DNA of 64,000 nt from Decorospora gaudefroyi (Eukaryota; Ascomycota; Dothideomycetes; Pleosporales; Pleosporaceae): positions 1 through 64,000 of the forward strand of contig ML975249.1 in the NCBI GenBank assembly GCA_010015605.1. Direction: 5' to 3'. A program made the position numbers and the translations under genes. The notes beneath the pieces were generated by a model that ran no database searches, had not been told where the DNA came from, and saw nothing but the letters and a program-made list of their open reading frames with translations. Below are positions 1 to 10,976 of the stretch, in pieces (the stretch's first letter is position 1; each line of letters opens with the position of its first letter).

Positions 1-527
1 AAGAGGGTTTTAGAATAGACGCGCATTGCATTTGTTTGTATTTGAGAACACTAGAGACAATCCGAGGGTCCGGAAGAGAAAGCGTCCCGTTACACCGTAC
101 GTCCCGGCACGCTTGGATCGACATTAGGCTAATGGCCTCTCGCTCTTTTTCGGTCATTCGTTGCGATTCACTGCTTAGGAATAGCATATTGGGTGGGGGA
201 CGCCGGCGCGAGGTGCGTCACGCGGAAGAAATGGAGGCATAGCATAAGGGGTGGTGTTGCATAGTATTTGCTTGCATAGAGCACTATTTTATAACTCTGT
301 TTCTTAACATGGGTAAAAGGTCAAGGTTGACTGGAAATCGTGGCGCTTTCTTTTCATAGAACGTAGATGTGGAAGCTTGCATCGACTACCCGGCCTCCAA
401 AATTCGACATTCCAGCCTAATAACTTCTTGTTCTTCGTGGAGAAGGACATTTTGCTATTTTAAATGAGATTCGATTCATGAGTGGCGTTTGTACAGTCGC
501 CCCGCATCCGACATGGAGGTCAAATCT
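1..527. other. Intergenic, no gene seen
   Basis: Only short open stretches occur here and none resembles a protein family. It lies downstream of the 3' end of the methyltransferase gene on the minus strand and probably holds its 3' UTR and terminator. No tRNA or repeat was recognised. Confidence 0.5.
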
Positions 528-1970
528 TCATGTTTGCTCGCGGCTATCAGGCTCTTTCATACGTTTGAAAAGAGCAAGGAAGCCCCCTCCGACGACTTGC
601 TGACCCACTTTAGGACGGCACACCATAGCCCACTTCTCTTCCCGCTGAGCCAGGTCCTCTGCCAGCTCACCGTCTCTTGCTTTATGTTCTGCTTCTGGAT
701 TGCTAGTCGACTCGGATGGCGGTTGTGATTCAGGCTTCTTCAGGGATGCCCTTGGCTTGACATTGCGAACATCCCACTCGCGAATGGTTGCGGCTCCTAG
801 CTCAACGACTTGGTGGAGTAGGTAAGGCAATCTCTGTTCGCGAATCAGATCTACGCATGCAGCGATTTGCGTTATGCTTGGGTTGAAGACGCCGAGCAGG
901 CCATTAACGTGCAACGCAGTCGCGATGTTTGCCAAATGGGTGTCGGCGTTGGGCAGGTCCAGGATCACATGCGACAAGAAGGGCTCTTCAGTCTTCCTGG
1001 AAGTTCTTTGGGCGGCAATCCAGTCTGATACGTCGCCCACATGGAAGTCGACGTTGCCAGCATACATGCCGTGCCGGAAGTCTCCGACGATCTTCTTTGC
1101 ATGCTTCGAGTGTCTGCTGTGTATGTCCAGCGAGTGTATGATGGCGCGACGGTCCTGCTTCCAGGTCTCGGATGCGGCATCTTGTAGGTCTGATACAGAC
1201 TCTCCGAGGTATACGGCGTCCTCGTCGTCTTGATCCTCCGTCTCTTCGTTGTCTTGATTCTCCGTCTCCTCGTTGGCTTCGGCCTCCTCCCCCTGACTGC
1301 TTACGTACGCGGGTGTGCGGGGGCGTGGGGGATTTGCGGCGTGTATCGCACGGGAGAGGTGCAGCGTCAGGGCGCCATGCCCAGTACCCGCCTCCAGAAT
1401 CTCAAGTGGCGGCTCGGGGTTCAGGCCAATGGACGGGGTGTCGACGTGTAGATCGAGCAGGGACACGATGAGGTTGGCGTCACACGCGTAGATCTAGATG
1501 GCGTTAGTCCGATCCAGCTTGATCTTGGCAAAGGACATAGGCACCGGCGTCACAATGCGAGGCGTCAGCTTGACATACTCTGCCAGCGAGGGCTCCAGGA
1601 TGCGGAAGGCGGTACCCTTGGCGGACAGGACCAGCTGGCGCGACGACTTCCCAATAATGTCTGCATGATCGATCATGCCCCGGTGCGTGTGCAGAATCCC
1701 CGGGTGCCGGCGCCCCGACGTGTGCAGCTTTACGAGAAAGCCATCGTGATCGTGTGCAGCGGTTTTCTGCCGCAGCAGCACGATGTCGCCTTCTGCTCAA
1801 TTTGTTAGTGGCCATGTGGGCGAGGGGGGGGGGGGGGGGGGGCGGGCGGAGACGTTGCCTTGGAAGGCGCGACGCAGGCAGCTGCTGCTCGTGAAGTGTC
1901 GCGCGCGGCGTGGTTGTTGTCGCAATAATGAGAAAGCACGTCGCAGCGGGTGGAGGAAGTAATTCGGCAT
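528..1970 (-). CDS. Mitochondrial-type tRNA (adenine-N1)-methyltransferase, TRM61 family
   Basis: Likely installs m1A (position 58 type) in tRNA, using SAM. Proposed exons on the minus strand are 1859-1970, 1545-1792 and 528-1493, giving 441 residues. The protein starts with an Arg-rich, acid-free presequence (MPNYFLHPLRRAFSLLRQQP...), so mitochondrial import is inferred. It continues with the family's N-terminal barrel (EGDIVLLRQK, then LTPRIVTP|IYACDANLIVSLLDLH). The SAM-binding motif I reads EAGTGHGALTLHL and the catalytic-loop motif reads VILDLPNAD. The 51-nt second intron (1494-1544) is a multiple of three, contains an in-frame TAG, and has an ACTAAC branch site 8 nt before its TAG acceptor. 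The first intron (1793-1858) contains a 19-nt G run and best fits a GC-AG boundary; a GT donor a few codons upstream is the alternative. An acidic insert near residues 150-170 separates motif I from the rest. It is head-to-head with the phosphatase gene. Confidence 0.8.
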
Positions 1971-2248
1971 GGCGGTGCAGCGACGGACCGGATACATGTG
2001 CGGCGGCGGAGGTGACGCCTTCTCCGCCCTCCAAGACTTCTGGCCAAGACCAGCCTGCACTATCCAGGACCAGGAGTACTACACGTCAACGACTCGGCAT
2101 CATGCGCCTCGTCCACTCTCCCCATCCCGCGTCTCTACAGTGTATCCCAAGCATCCCGTGTCATGGATAGCACGGCTTGCCATCGCACGAGCGAGCTACT
2201 ATAAACCCCGAGCCACAGCGGGCACTTGCATCCTCCAACATCTCCATC

Positions 2249-4015
2249 ATGACGCGCCGCATAGTACGTTCCGCAGCAACCTCTCCCCAGCTATGACTAA
2301 TGAGCGCAGGTGCGGACGGGCATGCAGCTCATCGCCCTCATCGTCGTCGTCTCGTTAACCGTATTCTTCCTCGATAGCCGCTACCGAGTCCTCCCGCAGT
2401 CGGTCCACAGCCACATGCCGCTCCACCACGACGGCCTCGTTATCACCGATATCACCGTACACACATGTTCGAGTCTCAACCCCCTCTCCAGCTGCATGCT
2501 GGACCAGAAGAAGTGGCACCGCATCGAGAAGGATCTATATCTCAGCAAGGGTTGGTTTACCAAGGCGTACGTGCACATCAAACGCAAGCGCGAGGAGGAG
2601 CTCAAGACGGAAGACAAGGTCATTGTCGATGTTCGCACTGGCAAGCTCGATCCAGCCGTGGGGGAAAAGGCACAGGCGTCGGAGAAGTGGGAGTCGCGCC
2701 CAGCAGGCGTCTGGATCAAGCGGTCGCTGAAGCGTCACGCGAGCGACTCGAAGAAGGCCGTGACCGCCGTGGACCTGCTCTTTGGCGCCGACGCCGTGGA
2801 GCCGCGCCCGGGATGGGAGCTGGTGAAGAACGGCGCCCTCCACCTCGAGACAGGGAAAGATAGCACCGATCCCCGCCTCAGCATACGGAGAGGACTAGCC
2901 GCCAAGCTCGAAAAGCCTATCCCCAAGATTCGCAAGGACGGCAAATTCAAGGTCATGCAGATATCCGATCTGCACCTCAGCACTGGTCTTGGCGCATGCA
3001 GAGACCCCGAGCCCAAAGATGCCAATGGCGGACACTGTGATGCAGACCCCAGGACCATGGAGTTTGTGGAGAGAGTGCTAGACGAGGAGAAGCCGGACTT
3101 TGTGGTCCTGTCGGGCGACCAGGTCAACGGTGACACAGCTCCTGATGTGCAAAGCGTAGGTCCAGCGAGTACAGTTCGCGCGAGCCGAATGTTGACCCAG
3201 CCCAGGCTCTGTTCAAGATCATCGATCCGCTCGCTGAGCGCAAGATACCGTATGCCGCCATCTTCGGTAACCACGACGACGAGGGCATGCTTTCTCGCCA
3301 TGCTCAGATGGACCTCTACGACTCTCTACCCTTCTCGTTGAGTGAGCCTGGCCCCAACACCATCGAAGGCGTCGGCAACTACTTTGTCGAGATCCAAGCT
3401 CACAGCAGCAAGCATTCGGCCCTGACACTGTACTTTCTTGACACGCACTCATACTCGCCAGACGAAGCTCACTACCGCGGCTACGATTGGCTCAAGCCCA
3501 ACCAAATCGATTGGTTCAAGGCTACAGCTGAAGGCTTGAAGGACGCACATAGTCACTACACCCACAAGCACCTTAATATGGCTTTCATACATATTCCACT
3601 CCCTGAGTACGCCAATATGCAGAACGATAGGGTCGGCAATTGGACCGAGCCCACTACCGCTCCTGCTTTCAATACCCACTTCAAGGACGCTCTAGTTGAA
3701 TACGATGTCAAGGCAGTCTCTTGCGGCCATGATCATGTCAATGACTACTGCGCGCTGTCAAAACATCCCGAAACAGCTGAGCCAGAAATCTGGATGTGTT
3801 ACGCTGGTGGCAGTGGATTCGGAGGCTATGGTGGCTACAATCACTACATCCGCCGACTTCGTGTATTTGAAATCGACACAAATCAAGCGCGAATCACGAC
3901 GTGGAAGAGACTGGAACATGGAGACATCGCCAAGAGACTTGATGAACAGATTATTGTAGAGTCAGGGAGCGTCCTTCCCATCCAAAGCGCAAACCAGGAG
4001 TCGGACAGCACGTGA
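2249..4015 (+). CDS. DCR2: DCR2-like metallophosphatase, membrane-anchored
   Basis: Calcineurin-like phosphoesterase of the Dcr2 family; in yeast Dcr2 acts in cell-cycle progression and dephosphorylates the unfolded-protein-response kinase Ire1. Proposed exons are 2249-2263, 2310-3155 and 3206-4015, giving 556 residues. The ATG exon encodes only five residues (MTRRI) before a 46-nt intron with GTACGT donor and CTAAT branch. A hydrophobic signal-anchor (LIALIVVVSLTVFFL, about residues 11-25) follows. All metal-binding motifs are present: SDLH (about 224), GDQVN, GNHDDE just after intron 2, HIPLPEY and GHDHVND. The second intron is 50 nt with acceptor CCCAG, chosen because it restores the family sequence APDVQS|ALFKII. 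The protein length is normal for filamentous fungal Dcr2 orthologues. It is divergent from the TRM61-type gene with 278 bp between starts. Confidence 0.88.
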
Positions 4016-4952
4016 CCCTCGATTTCTGCATCTTTTGCAAGTTTGGCGTATTACGACGCGTCCATTTTGAACTGCGCACTGGTTTGGGCTTCTTCTGGTG
4101 TTCTCGACGGAAATGATGGCATACGAGATGGGTAAGGTGCGCGGTACATGTACAATCAACAAAGTGTAAAGCGTTTTCCTTTCACGGTCTCGCAAGGCTA
4201 GTAGAGTGCGGGATACGCACACCTGCTTTACGTATTGTTGAAAAGAAATATAATGTACCATGGTTTTTTTTGGTAACCAGAAGTTGTTAGCGCTCTATGA
4301 AGTAGTGCACTCTCGCCGCAACAGAACTCCAAGTCTGGTTGAAGAGATTGTGTACAAACAACTAACTGGGATATGAGTCTGGCTGTGGGATGTGCAGTGT
4401 GGTAAAGATGACTAAGAGATCGATTCGACGGCGACAATGAGAAGGATTGGTATCTTTGATAGATATCGGGGGATGCTCATAGTACTTGTTTCTGGAATCG
4501 TGGAGAGCGTTGAGAAGCACGGCAGTGGGAAGGTTGAATTAGGCAGGTAAACAAGGGTTACCGTATCGATAGTGAGGCAACAGCGATAGTGATAGGGGCT
4601 GTTTTGAACGTCGCAGACTTTTGCCAACTACATAACTTATGGGATTTTCCTCATTGTTCCTGATCTCATAACTTGCAGCCGTGCTTAACACATGCGGATT
4701 CGCGGAGTTGCAGAGTGGCGCGTGTGCCGACGATTGTGAAAGAGTCGCGTCGCGTCAACCTCCGTCAACTCGCTTTCACACTGTGTTTACCCCCACCATT
4801 AGACTTCCAGTCCTTTCCCATTATATACGCCACATATACATGCATGCGGAACATCATTCGTCAACATCGCGACTACCACCCAAAACACCACATCTCAACC
4901 AAGCGCATTTGCACCCACAACGTCAACTCTTCACAACGAAAACATCATCCGA
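4016..4952. other. Intergenic, 3' UTR and promoter
   Basis: No gene is supported. The last 150 bases before the next ATG are rich in CAAC/ACCA tracts, as is common for fungal leader regions. Confidence 0.4.
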
Positions 4953-6515
4953 ATGGCCAACACGTACAATCCGATCAAATGTAAATCATGTGCCAGAGTC
5001 CTTGCAACAGTGTCCGCGACAGGACTCAGCCCAACGACATCGGCCGATGCCGTTGGCTGCGACACGTGCGGGCAATTTAACGCGCTCTATGATGCTGTGC
5101 AAGCTGCGGATGCGGAGTGGGCGCTCTTTGAATCCAAGCGAGAAACTATCACTAAACTTTGCGCCCTGGAAAAGCACAAGAAAGTGCGCATGGAATTCGA
5201 TAACTGGCTGATGAGCGTCGAAGCACCTGCCACACTAAAGAGCGTGGAGCATGAGGACCTTCCTGATAACGCGACAGCAGAGGAGCAGGATCTATTTAAT
5301 AGCAAGGAGCAGGTAAACCAAGGCATCAAGCGACGGCGATCACACTCTTCTACTGCCCTGGAATCCGGGGACAGCAACACACAAGATGTGGTTTCGGGCT
5401 CACCGCCACATCAACTACAAGGTCTACCACTTTCTCTCCGCCCATCGCCCAAACATTCTCGCAGTTCAGCGTCATTGCCAGAACGCAAACGCCTCAAGTT
5501 CTCAGACTCCGTCGAGTTTCGCGACAACTATCGGGGTAGTGAAGAGTATCACCGCCCTAGCGAGACCTATGTTCGGGGAAGAAACGCGCCGCCTGAAGGA
5601 TCTGAGTATATGGATACAAGCGGTTCCGGTCAGACCTTCCTCAAATTTACGGGCATGAAGAAGATTGGCGGAAAGTGGGTTGAAGTGAATGAAGAGGAGC
5701 TTGCGAAGAAGAAGAAGGATGCAAAAGCGTCGGCGGAACTACGGAAAATTGAGGCTGCTCAGAAGAGTGTAACCCAGGGGGGGAACGACGAGGTAGCAGC
5801 TGAGATGAGCCAGGATGGAGAGGCACTACTTGACCCTCGCGCAGCGAGACTGGCACGGAGGGCTAAGGGTTCTTCGAGTGCAGGTCGCGCGCGAAGCACA
5901 AGTCCCATGGAGACCCGGGATGGTAGGCTTTCAAAAGAGACCAAAGCAATCCCGCTGGAAAGAGCATCGAAGGAAATTCAGGGCCCTTCTAGCGAGCCAG
6001 GTCCAAAAGCGCCGTCTCCAGTAACAGACGGAGCTCAGCATAGTGTGGATAAAGATGCGGGTGCTACGAATAATGTTGGAAAAGATGGAAAAGAAGTTGT
6101 CGACGGAGTTGTCAAGAGTTCCCTGGAACCTACTAGAGAAGTCGTCGACGGAGTTATCAAGAGTTCCCCGGAACCTACTACAGAAGGGATCCACAACGAA
6201 CGAACGTCCTGTAGAGCTTGGGAAAGTGTCTACACGGCCTCTGCTCACCGCATGGGAGGAAGCAACCAAGCAACGCTCGAACGCGACGAAACAACACCTA
6301 TCCTTCAGCCTCCCGGCGTATGGGATGCAGACAACTCCACCACCGATCAAACGCCAACATCCAAAAGCCCAACACTAGAACCCAACCTCCCTGAACCCGC
6401 TGCTACAACCCCAAAAGCGCCACCAGAAATGAGCTCCGCGTTAGACCATCTCAACACAACCCCGCAACCACAAGCCCTACCAATCCCACCTCTCAACAAA
6501 CAAGAAGACCCCTGA
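4953..6515 (+). CDS. Orphan protein with N-terminal zinc ribbon
   Basis: Single-exon frame of 520 residues; I do not recognise a named family. The N-terminus has two CxxC knuckles (KCKSC near residue 10 and GCDTC near residue 36), which would form a zinc ribbon. A helical segment (ALYDAVQAADAEWALFESKR) follows. The middle is Ser/Arg/Lys-rich and includes a compact conserved-looking block (KFTGMKKIGGKWVEVNEEELAKKK) and a Lys/Glu-rich coiled-coil-like stretch. The C-terminal third is low-complexity Pro/Thr/Ser. A 45-bp in-frame tandem duplication at 6093-6182 repeats a VVDGVxKSSxEPT unit. The ATG is preceded by GA and is the first in frame. A nuclear role is possible from composition, but this is only inference. 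Confidence 0.7.
   Translation: MANTYNPIKCKSCARVLATVSATGLSPTTSADAVGCDTCGQFNALYDAVQAADAEWALFESKRETITKLCALEKHKKVRMEFDNWLMSVEAPATLKSVEHEDLPDNATAEEQDLFNSKEQVNQGIKRRRSHSSTALESGDSNTQDVVSGSPPHQLQGLPLSLRPSPKHSRSSASLPERKRLKFSDSVEFRDNYRGSEEYHRPSETYVRGRNAPPEGSEYMDTSGSGQTFLKFTGMKKIGGKWVEVNEEELAKKKKDAKASAELRKIEAAQKSVTQGGNDEVAAEMSQDGEALLDPRAARLARRAKGSSSAGRARSTSPMETRDGRLSKETKAIPLERASKEIQGPSSEPGPKAPSPVTDGAQHSVDKDAGATNNVGKDGKEVVDGVVKSSLEPTREVVDGVIKSSPEPTTEGIHNERTSCRAWESVYTASAHRMGGSNQATLERDETTPILQPPGVWDADNSTTDQTPTSKSPTLEPNLPEPAATTPKAPPEMSSALDHLNTTPQPQALPIPPLNKQEDP
6093..6182 (+). repeat. 45-bp imperfect tandem duplication inside a gene
   Basis: Two adjacent 45-nt units (6093-6137 and 6138-6182) differ at a handful of positions and encode the VVDGV(V/I)KSS(L/P)EPT repeat of the zinc-ribbon orphan. 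The frame is preserved. Confidence 0.8.
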
Positions 6516-9500
6516 TTGAGCAAATCCTTAGGGACCCCCGCCCGCATGGTCCACCGTTTCTCCAACCCATCCTTCGTTCTTTCTCTCACCGATGCCCACC
6601 ACGCCCAAGCTACCACCAACATCGAACCCCCAAGAATCCCGCGCCTCCTCCCCCGCACGCCGCGCCAGGTTCTAGCACCAAACATCACAAAAACCTATGC
6701 AACAATGCAAAAAACGAATACCAAAAACCCCACATCATCCTCATCATAATAACCATACGAGACAACCGATCGTACCGTTAGTTATATCGGACTAGGTAGA
6801 ATACAAGGCTCCTATATCGTAGCGACCAATAAATATTTAATAAAAAGCTTCAATAACATGTAATTTGACTACCTACCACCCGGTCTTCAAGCACCACATA
6901 CACATACATGAAAGTCAATCCATACATTCGTACCCCCTAACTAACTAGAAAGTAACATACCCTTTCCATGCAATACTAAGTTTATGTCCGCAGCCCAGCT
7001 TTCCACTTCCTTTAACCCTACTTACTTACAAAAGTTTGGCACCTGGGGGGGCTGGCCCATGGTACTACCAACCCATATTCCCGCTTCCGAACCCGAACCC
7101 GAATACCTAGTCCATTAAGCCTCTCGTGCCGCATTTCCGGTTTTTATTCTGTTTTTTTTTTTGGTTATGTGGATGGGTATGGGTATGGGTATGCAGGGTT
7201 GATTTTCGTTTTTTTGTTTGCGGTAGGTATGGTAGTTAAGTTATGGATAGGTATGGATTAGTACGATCCCACGTTTTGGGGGTTTTTGGCTTCTCAGTTC
7301 TTTTTTTTGGTTTTGTACAAGAAAAAAAAGGAAAGGTTTGGTGGGTGGGTGTGTGCGGGCCTGTTTTTTTTTCTGGGTGTTTGTGGGGTGTTGCTGATGG
7401 GGGTGAGGGGGTTTGTTTGGGGTGGAGAATGGGGGGTGTGTGGGTGTGTGTGGGATGGACAGATGGGTTCGGTAGGTGGGAATGTGGTTTCCATGGGACG
7501 GGTGCGGGGTTATGCTGTTAACGAATGGTGATCTTTGGGTCTTCTTTTCTCGTTACGAGATTTTTGCTTTATGGTTGGGAGGGGTAGAGCAGGTTTGGGT
7601 TGGTACGCTAGATTTATTTGGTATTTTCTTTTCCCATTGTGTTATGGGAGGAGGTTTGGGGAAATGCCATGGTGGCTTGATGGGGTTAGGTTGTTTGCGG
7701 TGGGATGGGGTGGGTATGATGGATGGTCCGGTCTGATGATGATGGGTACATGAGGATATGTTTGCGCGTTCAGCTTTGGGTGTTGCTTTTCTACGGAAGG
7801 ATTATTCGCGGTTCCTTTAAAAAACGGCTTTTGCTTGCAATGATGATGTTGCCTAATGGTATGAATTCGATCATAGCGGGACTGCGGTCTAGTCAGTGGG
7901 AAATGGTGTGTGAAGCAAAACATTCGTTTGTAGAAACTACTGGTATGACGATGGGGTTGTAATAAGTTGATCATCCATACCTTTTGTTGTTGAGCCTACT
8001 ACCTAGGTTCCATATAGAAGAGGTATTCCATAATCCATGGTACTTTATCCGTATCCCCGGACGTTGGACCACTTGAGGTAACGGTCCTTGTATTCTCTAT
8101 TTCCACCTCTCATTATGTTTTGGTTACCTTTGCATCGGTGAGTTCGAGTGGGAAAAGCTTAGTCTCGGAAGTCGTCTATTAGGAGGAAGGTTATGTCAAG
8201 ATATCGTGATAGGACCGACTGATATGTGCTAAGGCCAAGGTCCTAAGCCACAGAATATGATTATCCGTGGATATATCCTAAGTGTCGAGCGCAAGACATG
8301 GAGAAAGAAGGCGGTAACAGGCGGGGGAAGGAGGTCTGAAGTCATCTCAAGTGACGTCAGACGGTCAGATAGTATTCGATGTCATCCAGTCAGTGCCTCG
8401 CCAATTGATCCAGTCCAACATGCAACCCCCAGCATCGAGCGCTCAGCAAAACCTCAACAAACACCGGAACACCAGTTCTCACATGACACTGTGCATGGAA
8501 GCAGACCTGAGACATCCGCGGAGGATGCGGGGACCGCCCCGCCCTTCTACCTCCACTACCGGTAGATCGATCTATCCGAACAGCTGGAAATTCAGGGTCA
8601 CACGTCGATCTATACCTACCGTATAAACTGGACTTACTTGCTAGCACTCGCGAAAGTCTCAAGCCTAGTTTCTGCGGTACTCCGAATTCAAGACGTTGTT
8701 AATTACGACACAGATCAATGCACCATCAACGTGATCCGACTACCACAAGCCAGCTTGCCTCTACCCGACGTCAGCCCGGAACTAGGCAACATGTCTGGGT
8801 CGGATAACTCGGCGCATCAGCACGTTTCTCAACATTGCCAGGATCTGGGGGATGGCGCTTGTTGCTCGATATACACGCACAGGCGATACATACCTAATCA
8901 CGACGTCGGTGTGCAGGCGGTGAGCAAATGTCTAATGCCTTGTAACGAAGACATTCACTTAGCGTCGGGTGCCGGTCGGATAGTCATCGTCTGACCCTGT
9001 TAGCGGACCTTGACTGTCACCCATCCATGAGCACAGAACATTATTGAAGCAATCAACTACCCCCTATCATCTGGCATTTGCCACATCCTTGCCTCCTCAA
9101 CACACCATTCTACAGTCATCAAATCGAACTTCCCGACCAATACTCGGCCAACATCGAGGTATTCTTGGATTATAGTGAAGCTACAGTATCGGTCATTGAT
9201 CGGCGACAGGCATTATCGGGCTCGTAAGTACGTGCCCCTCCGAAAGTTTCCCCATACTGCGTTAGCGTCAGCCCAGCCACGAGGTCTGCACTTTCACTGG
9301 CATCAGACAATCTTGTGCATTAGCCGCAAGAAGCTTGGCCTGCCCAAGCCACCATCACATGAAAACTTCAAGTACGAGCACTCAAGATGGAGAGGTATCA
9401 AACAGGGGAAATATTCGTCATGACCGGCAGCACATCCGACACAAGAGACTTGGACGCCTTTTGGAATGCCTGGGCAGCACGCCATGCGCCTGTCGTCAAC

Positions 9501-10976
9501 CCATTATTTGATCCCCTGAGATTTCCCCTGTTAATCCTAACCATCAACCCACAGGCAGCCCATCTCACAGGGTATTCGCACGCCTCATCATGCCCGTTGC
9601 GGTGCCATTATATGATGAAAAGGAAGGATACCTGCAGTAGTGCAGGTTAGACGCCGTTACGTTTCACCACCCAATGAAAGGAAATACACGCGAAACTCTT
9701 GCATTCTCGCAAGGGTACAGCCACATGGTTCACAGGCATCGCTTTCCAGCTGTCCTCTATCATTTGTTCAACCAGCAACCATCGCGCCATCATCTCTACC
9801 TGAGCATTACGCAAGTTGCAACGCAATATCATGGATGTGCTGCGCTTCTCCTTGGCAAGCCACCATCCGGTGAACCCAAACATACGTCCACTACTAGTGC
9901 CCTTGCAGCTTTGCGGTGTAGATAGTTGATGCCCAACCTTCAGCTTCACTTCACAAAGATAGACATAAAGTCCCGCGCAATGTCATTATTCCGTCTTAGC
10001 TATGAGTAGGCACAGTAAACGTCCCAGTGCATCAAAGAAATAAAAGCATGCGTCATGCACAGTCCATGAACCCGAGAGCGAGCCTTGATAGGTATCTGTT
10101 ACAATACGATATGCAGGGCAAACGCAAAACTGGCTTTGGTGTTTTGCACGTCAACCCGCATCGGCTGAACCCCGGATCCGCATGCTAGGATGATCAGCGG
10201 CGGAAAGCCACAGTGGGGCAAGCAATATTCCTAAGCATTGACTCGTGCCACGCACGGCTCACCATACATACATCCCTCGTTGTTTTCTTTACCTTCTAGA
10301 AAAAGTTTTTGTGGAAACGATGCTTCTAAAGATTGTGCGGCTTGCCAAGTAGGTATGGGGTAGCTTTGCAGTTTTTCGGATGTCTCGCCATGATGGGTGG
10401 AGGTGGTTGCAGGGCCTTGGTGTGACGATAGCAAGCCTGTGTTAAGACGTGGGTGTTACATCGTGGCGATGTAGTGGCTGGGCTTTGGGCATGTTGGATG
10501 TTGAGCCATTATATGGCATTTGGGATATCGACAATGTCTATTGGTCTCTCTCTCTATGTCTATGTTCTGGACCATGTGACTAGACTAGCAACTCTAGTAT
10601 CCATAAAATCCTTCATCCCTCTTCCGCAATCTACTGGACATGCATGCACTGCAAGGAGCCCAAATTTTCCAACTAGCATTGTGTGCAGTAATAAACTCTC
10701 CGAGAATCGGCACCCCGCTTTAAGCTTCTTGCGTCAAGATTATTGAACAGGGTCGGTGTAGGATCACATGGAATGTTCCATCGTCCTCCGGTAGTTCCCG
10801 CCCCATGCAAGAAGGGTGGGCACGTGGCCTAGCGAGACTTCGCGTCGGGTCGCCCAAAGCCTAGGACTACCTAGGCGTGGGTAATAGCTTGAAACAGCTC
10901 GAGGTGCGACGGAGGCGTGGCAGTGGGCCTGACTAAACGGGTAACTCATGGCTGTTACAGCCTCGAAGTGGAGTGC
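6516..10976. other. 4.5-kb gene-free region
   Basis: No open frame here resembles a protein family or shows a plausible multi-exon model. The first 300 bases stay A/C-rich like the upstream gene. About 7140-7750 is strikingly G+T-rich on the plus strand with GGGTAT and GGGTGTG runs. From 8250 onward composition is ordinary and the frames are short and interrupted. No tRNA, rRNA or terminal repeats were recognised. Confidence 0.5.

Noticed and set aside
7160..7195. GGGTAT iterations as telomere repeat
   Set aside because: Fungal telomeres are normally TTAGGG; only a few degenerate GGGTAT units are present inside a chromosome-internal spacer.
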